Part shown: piece by piece, positions 42,834-51,700 of the stretch
Layout of the letters: every line of letters begins with the position of its first letter
How positions within the stretch are numbered: the stretch's first letter is position 1
Assembly (NCBI GenBank): GCA_013214025.1
Contig: JABSRN010000047.1
Span: forward strand, 1 to 56,295
Length of the DNA stretch: 56,295 bases
Direction of reading: 5' to 3'
From: Polyangiaceae bacterium
GTDB taxonomy: Bacteria > Myxococcota_A > Polyangia > Polyangiales > Polyangiaceae
Program-made: the position numbers and the translations under genes
The notes under the pieces: generated by a model
The model's input: only the letters and a program-made list of their open reading frames with translations
Databases searched by the model: none
What the model was told of the DNA's origin: nothing

Positions 42834-43110
42834 GCCAGTTGTTGATAGTCGGCGCGCCGACACTTCGCGAAGCCGAGCATGTGCGGCCACAGGTGAGTTC
42901 GCCATTCCCCAAAGGCCGGTTTTGACCGAAACATCGCACTGGGGGCGTCCGAGATTCCCGCTTGGCAGTTGACGAAGACCAAGCCCGCTCGTACGTAGAG
43001 CGGCAGGTCCCGCGAGAGTGGAGGGCCAGCCTCCAGACGGCTTCAGGGATGAACAACACCTGGAGAGGGGTATTAGGGCCTGGGGGCGCTTTACGTTTGT
43101 GATCGTCAGA
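42830..43110 (-). pseudogene. Possible decayed gene tail, family unknown
   Basis: A minus-strand frame from 43042 to a stop at 42830 reads RDLPLYVRAGLVFVNCQAG and continues to FAKCRRADYQQLA with codon third positions rich in G or C. A frameshift at about 43040 would join it to VLFIPEAVWR in the neighbouring frame. It has no start codon and no recognised family. It may be the end of a broken gene between NFACT-R and the SDR. Confidence 0.3.
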
Positions 43111-43136
43111 CGCCCAGTCCGGCAGTATCTCCTCGG

Positions 43137-44003
43137 CTAAGCTGTGCCGCTCGCGACCCAGCGTTCCGTCATTTGCCAGAGCCGTCTCTGCGCGTCCTTG
43201 TCGCGCGCGGCCTTCGCGACCTTCTTCGGTTTGCAGTCGGCAAAGTACTGACCACTCACCGATGCCACATCCGGATCCGTCGCGAGGAAAATCGAAGTCG
43301 CAGCTCCGCTCTGGGGCGACCGCAGGAAGCGAGCGCCCCACTTGAAGAACGCCCCAAAGAAGCCCTGAGCATCCCCATCTCGAGCGAAGCCACTCGCCAC
43401 AACGCCCGGATGTAATGAATTCACCGTCACCCCTGAGCCCTCGAGACGCTCCGCGAGCTCCTGCGTGAACAACACATTGGCTAACTTGGATCGAGAATAG
43501 GCCTTGAATCCATCGTAACTTTTCTCCCCCATGGGATCGTCGAAATCGAGCCCACCGGCCTGAGTATGTGCCTTCGATGACACATTGATGATCCGCGCCG
43601 GTGCGCTCGCCTTGATCCGATCCAATAAGAGATCCGTCAACAAGAAGTGCCCCACGTGATTGATGCCCAGAGTCTGCTCGAGCCCCTCCTCGGTCTGCCG
43701 CCGTTCGCTCAACATCAGTCCGGCGTTGTTGATAACGACATGCAAACGTTCATGCTCCGCCAACACCTCCGCTGCGAATCGCCGAATCGAAGCGAAGGAA
43801 GCGAGATCGAGTTGTTTACAGACCAGGCGCCCAGTGCCCTCCGGAATGCTCGCGGCCGCGGCTTTGCCCTTCTCCAAGTCGCGGGCTGCCATTATCACCG
43901 TCGCCCCGCGAGCAACGAGAGCGGCCGCAGTTGCTTTACCGATCCCAGAATTCGCACCGGTGATGAGAATGGTCTTTTCGGACAGACTGCTGGACGACGA
44001 CAT
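43137..44003 (-). CDS. Short-chain dehydrogenase/reductase (retinol-dehydrogenase-like)
   Basis: This protein is 288 aa from the ATG at 44003. The Rossmann motif is ILITGANSGIGKATAAAL, and MAARDLEKG suggests NADP(H) preference. The structural NNAG motif is VINNAGLML, the catalytic Ser is in RIINVSSKAH, and YSRSK provides the catalytic Tyr and Lys. The C-terminal half resembles the RDH/WW-oxidoreductase branch, which acts on hydrophobic alcohols and ketones. A perfect 21-bp palindrome lies 28 bp upstream. The substrate is unknown. Confidence 0.9.
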   Translation of the reverse strand: MSSSSSLSEKTILITGANSGIGKATAAALVARGATVIMAARDLEKGKAAAASIPEGTGRLVCKQLDLASFASIRRFAAEVLAEHERLHVVINNAGLMLSERRQTEEGLEQTLGINHVGHFLLTDLLLDRIKASAPARIINVSSKAHTQAGGLDFDDPMGEKSYDGFKAYSRSKLANVLFTQELAERLEGSGVTVNSLHPGVVASGFARDGDAQGFFGAFFKWGARFLRSPQSGAATSIFLATDPDVASVSGQYFADCKPKKVAKAARDKDAQRRLWQMTERWVASGTA

Positions 44004-44030
44004 CCGCGCGTAATCCCATGCTCCGCGCAT

Positions 44031-44051
44031 GTAGTCAACCTGGTTGACTAC
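44031..44051 (-). promoter_or_regulatory. Perfect 21-bp palindromic operator upstream of the SDR gene
   Basis: gtagtcaacc-t-ggttgactac is an exact dyad with 10-bp arms and a 1-bp centre, 28-48 bp before the SDR ATG. Odd-centred gttgac-type dyads of this length are typical TetR or GntR-family operators. The cognate regulator is not identified. Confidence 0.6.
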
Positions 44052-44137
44052 CCTCTCTCCCGGCCACGCACGATCCCGGCCACGCACCGCATATTGGCTG
44101 ACACCCACTCGCCCTCTCCAGCCTTGCCAAAGTTGTT

Positions 44138-44173
44138 AGCGTCACCTAGCCCGCACGTGGGCTAGGTGACGCT
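44138..44173. repeat. Perfect 15-bp inverted repeat (hairpin) after a pseudogene
   Basis: Arms agcgtcacctagccc (44138-44152) and gggctaggtgacgct (44159-44173) are exact reverse complements with a 6-nt loop. It follows the stop of the minus-strand pseudogene by 6 bp, as a terminator would, but there is no U-tail. It also insulates the SDR gene from upstream transcription. Confidence 0.65.
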
Positions 44174-44178
44174 GCGTA

Positions 44179-44665
44179 TCAAAGCGGGTAGTCCTTGTCA
44201 TCGAGACGGAAGCCATTCACTTTCAGCGCTTTCACCAGGCCCGACAAGTCGTCGGCTTCGCACGTAGCCCGCACTACCGCGCACTTTGGAAACGATGGGG
44301 CGCCAGGCCGCGATCGACGGCACCGTGCGGGGTTCGCCCGATTCACCCCGGATGCCCGATCGATCCAGTACTGGCGCACCTCGTCGGCGTCCATATCGAC
44401 GGCCAGCTTCTCCAACGCGACACGGTCGGGCTGGACTCCGGGTGGTTCAACGACGTGAACCGCTTTCCTTTTACCACCGTCCGGCTTCCGCGAAATACCT
44501 GTTTGAGCGTGGAGGTGGATACATTGCCAAGGGGCTGGTGCGTCCAACAATGATCACCAACACCGTTGCCTTGGGAGGCCGCGGCGCCACACTGGGGGTG
44601 GATACGCCCAACGTGAGCAACACCAGTATTAGCCAAATCACGTGGGAGCGAATCCACCGAGACAT
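44179..44665 (-). pseudogene. Frameshifted PstS-like (periplasmic phosphate-binding-type) protein
   Basis: Reading leftwards on the minus strand, a signal-like start MSRWIRSHVIWLILVLLTLG is followed in a second frame by TLKQVFRGSRTVVKGKRFTS. The next frame gives RVALEKLAVDMDADEVRQYW, another gives RTVPSIAAWRPIVSKVRGSA with GYV, and the first frame returns with LVKALKVNGFRLDDKDYPL and a stop. This order (FRG-R---G, F---L-MDADE--RYW, GA-GYV) is that of small PstS-like substrate-binding proteins with the phosphate-binding fold. At least three frame changes in about 480 bp show the gene is dead. Identification is by motif pattern only. Confidence 0.55.
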
Positions 44666-45390
44666 CATCTCAAAATTCCCAGGCGAGTTCCAACTCAAGC
44701 ATGTGTCTTCGTGCTTTCGACGATGGCAAACGGCATTAAATTGACCAGCTCGTGCGATAACCCACCAGTAGATAGAGACTGGCCACCCGGTGGTCCGCAA
44801 TAGAGGTTCTGGGGACTTCATTCCCCGGCAGTCTCTAGCCTTATACGCAACGTTTTGTTGTCGGTCGACTGCGTGTCACGACGACGGCGGCGGTTGCCGC
44901 ATCCTCCGCTCCGACAGCAAACGAGGCCACCGCATCAGGCACGCCCGACACCGAATCCAGAGCCTCCACAGTTGCACCAGCTTCGCCGGTATCTTTAGAC
45001 GGCGCCGCCGCCGCCGTCCTGACATCCACCGCACTGGGCGCCGCTTCCTTCGACACACATGCAGGTAAAGCCCCGCGCCAGTTCGTTGTCTCAGCACGCC
45101 TCACAGCCGCGTTCCGTTTTTTGTATCCGCCGCCGTAAAAAACTCCGTCGCGCTCCCGCTACTGCCCGGGGTCGCATCTAACGTCGGAGTGGTAAACGCA
45201 GCCTGGCGCGGCGAGCCAACGTGCGAATACTGCCATCCGCAACGAACGCAAGATCGTACCTGTCGCCCGGCGTTCGGCGAATCGGGTCCCTCCCCGATCG
45301 TGTTGTTCCACCGCAGTAAATACGGCGAAGGGGCGTCGCGAGTTCAGTGGCAGCCCCATCGACCGGCCAACGGTCAAGCGCGGCGCGTCA
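44666..45390. other. Intergenic region of about 720 bp, no supported gene
   Basis: This stretch lies between the pseudogene and the MFS gene. An Ala/Thr-rich plus-strand frame with PTANEATASGTPDTESRAST runs from about 44850 to 45130 without a usable start codon. I do not accept it as a gene. No hairpin with a T-run was noticed. Confidence 0.45.
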
Positions 45391-45427
45391 CCGTTCCAAA
45401 ACGATCCAAGGATCGCTACTGGAACGG
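45391..45427. promoter_or_regulatory. Nested dyad upstream of the MFS gene
   Basis: ccgttcca (45391) pairs with tggaacgg (45420), and inside it cgatcc (45402) pairs with ggatcg (45410), with short unequal spacers. It ends 40 bp before the MFS ATG. It may be an operator or an mRNA leader hairpin. Confidence 0.45.
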
Positions 45428-45467
45428 ACAGACCTCGACTAGCATCCGCGAGCCCCGCCGGACCGCC

Positions 45468-46721
45468 ATGCCCAAGACCCCGCCCACCCCTTTCTCTCCC
45501 TATCAGCTCCGATTGATGGTGTTTCTGGGCGTCGCGGGATTCTTTGACGGCTACGACTACCTGGCCATCTCCCAACTGCTCCCGACCTTGGCGAAGGAAT
45601 TCGGCCTCGACGATCGCGCCATTGGAATCCTCGGGGGGGCCGTTAACGCCGGCGGGATCCTTTCGTTTTTTCTCATTCGTCTCGCGGATCAGTACGGACG
45701 ACGCGTCATGCTCTCCGTCTCCATCGCGGGCTACACGCTCTGTAGTTTCGCCACAGGGTTAGCCCCTAACATCTGGTGGTTCGCCATCGCCCAAGTCGGC
45801 GCCAGTACTTTCTTGGTCGCGGAATACGCCCTCGCCATGGTCTACGCCGCCGAGGAGTTCCCGGCGGACCGACGCGGCCTCGCTATCGGCTTCCTTCAGG
45901 CCACCGGCGCGCTGGGCGGCATCGCTTGCGCCCTCTTGGTCCCCGATTTTCTTGAAACGGAGACCGGGTGGCCATTGGTCTACTTCGTGGGCACGATCCC
46001 GTTAATTCTGCTCGCCTTCGCTCGACGCAACTTGAAGGAGACCCGCCGCTACCTAGAACTTGACCAACGAGAAGCGACCTTTCCGCTCATGCGCATTCTC
46101 AGGACCGTGCACCGTCCAACGGTAGTGTTGCTCGCATTGGTCTGGGCGCTCGTCTATTCCAACACGAAAGTCGTCGTCTTTTTCTGGAAAGCTCACGCCA
46201 GCACCGCTCTGGGATTCGACGAACACGCCATGGGGGGGATGTTCGCCACCGCCGCCGCGCTGACTCTGCCCCTGCTCTACGCATGGCCGTGGGTATTTGA
46301 TCGACTGGGGCGCCGGCGGTCTTCCGTCATCGTCATGATATGCCTGAGCGCGAGTACTCTTGCGGCCTATTCCCTTACGGGTCGCACCTCTCTGATCGCC
46401 TCTCTTTGCGTGCTTCTGTTCGCGAATACAGCAGTGCTCGTCGTCATGAACGCCTACACGGCGGAGATGTTTCCGACCCGCTTGCGCGCGGATGGCTACG
46501 CTTGGTCCAACAACGTCTTCGGCCGGATGGGTGCCCTTATCGCCCCCATGCTCATCGGACAGTTGGCCGTCACCCTCAGCGGCTTCTCCACTGCCGTGAT
46601 CCCCGCCGCCTTAGCCCCGTTGGTCGCCCTGGCCCTCATCCTCTGGCGCCTCCCGGAAACGGCCAACCAAGAACTGGAGGGCATCCAAGCGACGACCGGC
46701 GGTCTAGCGGCGACCGATTAG
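45468..46721 (+). CDS. MFS transporter
   Basis: This 417-aa polytopic membrane protein has about 12 helices. The N-terminus FFDGYDYLAISQLLPTLAKE places the DGYD motif in helix 1, typical of the aromatic acid:H+ symporter branch (AAHS, PcaK/BenK-like). The loop 2-3 motif is RLADQYGRRVML and its repeat in the second half is VFDRLGRRRSS. The ending PETANQELEGIQATT fits the family PET motif. The ATG at 45468 is the only start that fits helix 1; the frame is open to 45189 without family features. The substrate is probably an aromatic or other organic acid. Confidence 0.88.
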   Translation: MPKTPPTPFSPYQLRLMVFLGVAGFFDGYDYLAISQLLPTLAKEFGLDDRAIGILGGAVNAGGILSFFLIRLADQYGRRVMLSVSIAGYTLCSFATGLAPNIWWFAIAQVGASTFLVAEYALAMVYAAEEFPADRRGLAIGFLQATGALGGIACALLVPDFLETETGWPLVYFVGTIPLILLAFARRNLKETRRYLELDQREATFPLMRILRTVHRPTVVLLALVWALVYSNTKVVVFFWKAHASTALGFDEHAMGGMFATAAALTLPLLYAWPWVFDRLGRRRSSVIVMICLSASTLAAYSLTGRTSLIASLCVLLFANTAVLVVMNAYTAEMFPTRLRADGYAWSNNVFGRMGALIAPMLIGQLAVTLSGFSTAVIPAALAPLVALALILWRLPETANQELEGIQATTGGLAATD

Positions 46722-46734
46722 CCATTAACGAGCC

Positions 46735-48381
46735 CTAGTCGTGGACAGCTAACCCGCCCCGAAACGTGCCCTTTACGGCGATGTCCGTCGACCACTGAGA
46801 GGCAGGGACGTCCCGCGGGTTAGCCGACAATCGAGTACCATCCGCAATTTTTCCGACCTCAAAGCTGCCCCGGTTCTTTTCGTCGAACACAGAGACCGCA
46901 CCGTGGACGGTGTACGCCCGCAAGGCATCGTCAACGGAGATACTCTGCTCGGGGCCAATGACCTCTCCACTCGCGCGTGTCTTCCGGGTCATCGCAGTTT
47001 GAGCTGAATGCAGGAACGGCGTCAAAAACGAAATAGGCGCATCCGTATGATACGTGAAGGGCAGGCCTTGTTTCTTCGCCCAGGCGGCCGCCATCCAACG
47101 GGAGGCACGTTCGGGGCCCATGATTTCGTCCCGGAGCTGATTCCCATAATAGTAAATATGGTCGGGATAAAAACTCGGAATCATGCCGAGTGCGGCCATG
47201 CGTTCGAAGTGACGCTCGTCTGCGAGGGCACAGTGCTCCACTCGGTGGCGGGCGTCTTTGCGCGGATACTTCTCGTGCAACTCCTCGAACAGGTTGAGTA
47301 GCACATCGAAGGTGCGATCCCCCTGGGCATGCACCATGATCTGCCAGCCCGCCTTGTGATACTTCTCCATCAGCCCATAGAGCTGCCGCGGCTCATAGTT
47401 CATCGAACCGGTACAGTTCTCCGGCAGACCCATGGCCCCGCGCGTCAACGGCGTGTTCAAGTAGGGTTCCCGTAGGGCAATGTTTCCAGCAAAGGGCGAA
47501 CCGTCTGCCCAAAACTTCACTCCGTTCACGGACAAGTTGTTGTCCACCGCTCCTGGGGTCAACTCGTAGGAGTCAATGAACTCGGGCTTGAGGTAGGTGA
47601 ACATCCGGATGGGAGCCATCGGCGCGTCCACGACGCCTTGCAGAATCCCTAGAAAGTCTGGAACGACGGGGATCAGCGGACAACTGGCAGTGGTGTATCC
47701 CGCGCGGCTGTACCCTTTGAGCACCCGCCCGAGCGCGCCGCCGAAGTCTTGATAAACCCCGGCCATCGCGAGAATGCCCACAGCAAATATCGCCGACTCC
47801 TCGTGAAGTAGGCCGGTCAAAGTGCCGTCGGGGTTTCGACCCAAGCGCCCCCCCCCGGGCTCCGGGGACTGTGCTTTCAGATTGGCCGCTGCTAAGGCCG
47901 CCGAGTTGGCGAACGCCAGGTGGGCCATTTGCGTCACCACCAAGACGGGGTTGTTGGGGAACAGTGCGTCCAAACGGTCTTTTGGAAGCGGCCCTAGCTC
48001 GCGGAACGCGATTGGATCGTAACCGCGAAACGCAAGGAACTCCCCCGAGTCTGCAGCGGCTCCTGCAGCCCGAAGAGCGTCCATCACTTCTTTCGCGCTC
48101 GAACAGGTGAAGGCGCTGACGTCGGTGGCGGTAGACTGGGCAACGCCCAGCAACGGGTGGGAATGGGGCTCCACAGCGCCGGGCATCAGCGTGTCCCCCT
48201 GCAGATTTACGACGCGCGCCGCAGTACCCACTGCCGCTCGGACGTCCCGCGCTTCACCCACAGCCACGACCCTACCGTCCGCCACGGCCATCGCTGTCAC
48301 CTCGGGTTTAGCGTCCCGCATGGTAAGAATTGTCCCACCTTCAAAAATAACGGGGTCGCCAGGAGGCGTGGGGATGGCCAT
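46735..48381 (-). CDS. YtcJ-type amidohydrolase (Amidohydro_3)
   Basis: This protein is 548 aa from the ATG at 48381. It is a metal-dependent amidohydrolase: VEPHSHPLLG supplies the first His pair after the small beta-sandwich VIFEGGTILTMRDAKPEVTA. GVKFWADGSPF gives the bridging Lys region, IMVHAQGDRTFD and HRVEHCAL the later His, and TYHTDAPISF the catalytic Asp. The C-terminal DEKNRGSFEVGKIADG is the standard return strand of the composite sheet. YtcJ-like enzymes cleave C-N bonds of poorly known substrates; some remove amides from aromatic compounds. It converges with the MFS gene with 13 bp between stop codons. Confidence 0.9.
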   Translation of the reverse strand: MAIPTPPGDPVIFEGGTILTMRDAKPEVTAMAVADGRVVAVGEARDVRAAVGTAARVVNLQGDTLMPGAVEPHSHPLLGVAQSTATDVSAFTCSSAKEVMDALRAAGAAADSGEFLAFRGYDPIAFRELGPLPKDRLDALFPNNPVLVVTQMAHLAFANSAALAAANLKAQSPEPGGGRLGRNPDGTLTGLLHEESAIFAVGILAMAGVYQDFGGALGRVLKGYSRAGYTTASCPLIPVVPDFLGILQGVVDAPMAPIRMFTYLKPEFIDSYELTPGAVDNNLSVNGVKFWADGSPFAGNIALREPYLNTPLTRGAMGLPENCTGSMNYEPRQLYGLMEKYHKAGWQIMVHAQGDRTFDVLLNLFEELHEKYPRKDARHRVEHCALADERHFERMAALGMIPSFYPDHIYYYGNQLRDEIMGPERASRWMAAAWAKKQGLPFTYHTDAPISFLTPFLHSAQTAMTRKTRASGEVIGPEQSISVDDALRAYTVHGAVSVFDEKNRGSFEVGKIADGTRLSANPRDVPASQWSTDIAVKGTFRGGLAVHD

Positions 48382-48742
48382 CCGCCGCACCCTAGCCGGG
48401 TTTTGGTCCTGCCGTGTGCGACTCGAGCCATTTCGGTCGCAGGCATGAATCAACATGGAAGCCTGCCCTCCTCGCAGCAGAGGCCCGTGTCTCCCCGTGG
48501 TGGCCGGCCGCAGCAGCGCCCCCACAACCGTAGGCACTTGCTCCGAAGCTGTACAGAGCGCATGGTATTGTTCGACGACTCAGCGAGTCTTCCGCTGGAC
48601 CACCGGTTCCAGTTTCGAGCGCCCCCGGTGGCTCCCGACAGAAAAAATTCAGCGCTAGTTCTTGTTTCGCCCCAATGCACCCGTCCTTCAGACCCTTTCG
48701 CCGCCCCAGCGGCTGGCTCAGCGCGTGAACGGAAAACTGCTG

Positions 48743-51700
48743 ATGGGCCGAGCGCAAATGGACACCCCGTCTGCCTCAGACGACGACCTGGGGACAACCA
48801 TCAACGGACGCTACGAACTGGTCTCGCTGCTAGGTGCCGGCGGGATGGGCAAGGTGTATCGGGCCAACGATACTTCGACGGGGAAACCAGTAGCTCTAAA
48901 ACGACTGCAAAAGCAGGAAGAACATCTGCGGACGATGTTTCAGCAGGAGTATCAGACCCTCGAAAGCCTCGCCCATCCGGGCATCATCCAAGTTTTCGAT
49001 TACGGCGTTGACGAAGCCGGGCCCTACTACACCATGGAATTGCTGGCTGGCGAGGACATGGTGGCGAACAAAGCCGTATCTTGGCAGGAGATATGCGGCC
49101 TGCTCCGCGACGTCGCCTCAGCTCTGGCGATACTCCAGTCTCGCCGGCTCGTTCATCGGGACGTCAACCCTCGCAACATACTTCGCACAAACAATGGGCG
49201 TGCGAAACTCATCGACTTTGGAGCGATGACGCGGCGGGGGGTAGCTACAACCGTGGTAGGGACACCTGGCTTCATCCCCCCCGAAGCGATCTACCAGCAG
49301 CCACTGGACGGCCGTTCGGATCTGTATTCCCTCGGCGCCGTCGCCTATTGGGCCTTGAGCGGGAAGTCTCCGTACCCAGGCCGCCGCGTCAACGAACTTC
49401 GCAGTGGCTGGCTCACGAAACCCGTCTCGCTATCCAAGCTCCGCAAGAACCTACCGCCTGAGCTTGAGTCACTCATCATGGCGATGCTGAGTGTACAAGC
49501 CGAGGGGCGACCCAGTACTGCTGCGGAAGTCAGTGAAAAACTAGCCACCATCGCAGACTTGCCAACTGAGCAAGGCATGGGGGTGCGCCAGGCCTATCTG
49601 AGTCACCCTCGACTGGTCGGACAGAGCCAAGCTATAAGCCGCGCCAAGAAAAAATTGCTCAAGACTCGTCGCGGTCGTGGCGGGTCGATCCTGGTCGACG
49701 CAGTCGCCGGGGCTGGTCGGAGTCGATTGCTCGATGAATTCACGATGGAGGCCAAGCTGCTTGGGCTCACTGTGGCCCGCGCGGATTCCAAGGACGCCGG
49801 TCTGGAATTCGGAATCATCCGCGCCCTCGGGCACAATCTGGAAGCTCAAGACGACTCCATCTCGAGCTGTCCGATGCCCGATGCGGCATCTCCAACGCCC
49901 GAACAGCACACACTGTTGACGAACTGGTGGCTGCAACTAATCGCTACCCGTCAACTGGCGCTGGTGGTCGATGATCTTCATCGCATCGACGCGCGCTCCG
50001 CCGCTTTTTTGGCAGTTCTCGCTCGCGCCGCCAAAGGTCGACAACTGTGCCTGGCCACCAGTCTAGAGACCGGCGGCCAGGCGACCTCAGAGGCTGCGGT
50101 CCGCCTACTCCGCCAAGTCAGTACCACCATCACCCTCACTCCGCTCACGCTGACGGACACTTTCGAACTGGTGCAGTCTATATTCGGCGAGGTCCCCAAC
50201 GCGGCACTGCTCGCCGACCGCCTCCACGCGGCGAGTGACGGCATTCCGCGCACTATTATGGATCTCGCCCAACACCTCATCGACACCGACTGCGTGCGGT
50301 ACGAGGATGGCAGTTGGCTGCTCCCGGATCGTCTCTCCGACACCGATATGCCGGGAAGCGCCAAGGACGTAATCGCCGCGCAAGCCAGCAGGCTATCCAC
50401 GGACGCTCGCCTGCTCGGAACCGCCTTCGCGCTACGACCTGATGTCGAATTCTCCCTGGAGGAGCAAAAGACGCTCACCGCCATTGATGATGGTTCCCGG
50501 GTCTTCAAGAGCTGGAACGAATTGGTCGCCGTCGGGGCCCTCCGCTGGGGGCATCAGGGTCGCGCTTTCTCACAACTGGCGTGGATAGAATGCCTGCGTG
50601 ACTCAGTAGCTCCGGAACTCGCCCGGTCCCTCCACGATCGCCTGGCAGTTGTACTGAGCGAACGCAATAACGAGTCGGATTCCCTGCGGTGCCCCACCCA
50701 CCTGTTGGCCACCGGGCGCACCGCCGATGCCATCGACCAAGCCGTCCAGCTAGCTACCCGTCAGCTGGAGTTACAAGCCGACAAGGCGACCAGTGCGGAG
50801 GCCATCGCCATATTCATGTCCGACGAGTACCTCAATAACCTTCAGGCGACTCGCGGACATTGCGACGAACACGATCGTTCCGTGAGAGACCGCTGTCTTT
50901 TAGAATTGGCGTTAGTTCGCGCCGCCACGAGAGCGGGAGAACTCGTGTTGGTCCAAGAACACTTGCCGGAAGTGCTCCAGCGGCTCAAGTCCGACAGCGG
51001 ACTGACTGACTACGAAAGCATGGGAGACGGCGGCAATTGTTTTGCTGCGTTGACCGCGGCTCAGTCGCGGCACGATGAACGCGACGAAAAGCAGCGCGGT
51101 TTCGCCCCCATCGAAGCCTTGATGCAGCTCTCCAGCATGATGCTCGAAGTGGGTGCCCTCGCCACCAGCAAGTGCGAACGCAGCCTGATGGATTCGCTCC
51201 CTTCCCTGGTTCCTATGTTCCCCTTGTCACCGGCATTGAGCATCGCGGAACTCGGATTGGTGGCACAACGCCACGTCGGAGCGGGCCGATACTGGCTCGC
51301 GCTGGACATCACCCGCCAAATGCAAGCGCGCCTGAGTGCACCCGATCACGCCGGACTCGATCCCACCATGTACCGCTACGCTCGTTTCGGAGCGGCCTAC
51401 GCAGTAGGCCTCATCGAGGCACCGTGGGGCATCGCTACTGCGTTGGATGGTGCCAGCGTCCTGGACGACGATGCCTTTTACCAAATCAGTGCCGAACGGC
51501 TGCGCACCACCTACCACCTGACCCTAGGCAACGAGGCGGAGGCTCACGCGAGACGACGGCGCGCCGAGTTGTTGCAGATCCAACATTCTCCCACCCACGA
51601 ACATGACGCAGATGTCATTCCACGACTGAATGCCGCCGCTCACTCGGACGACTGGCTCGGCGTAAAACGAACGCTCGAGCCTCTCACCGAATTGGCGGCT

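Noticed and set aside
44850-45130. Ala/Thr-rich plus-strand frame as a gene
   Set aside because: No start codon in the right place, no ribosome site and no recognisable family.
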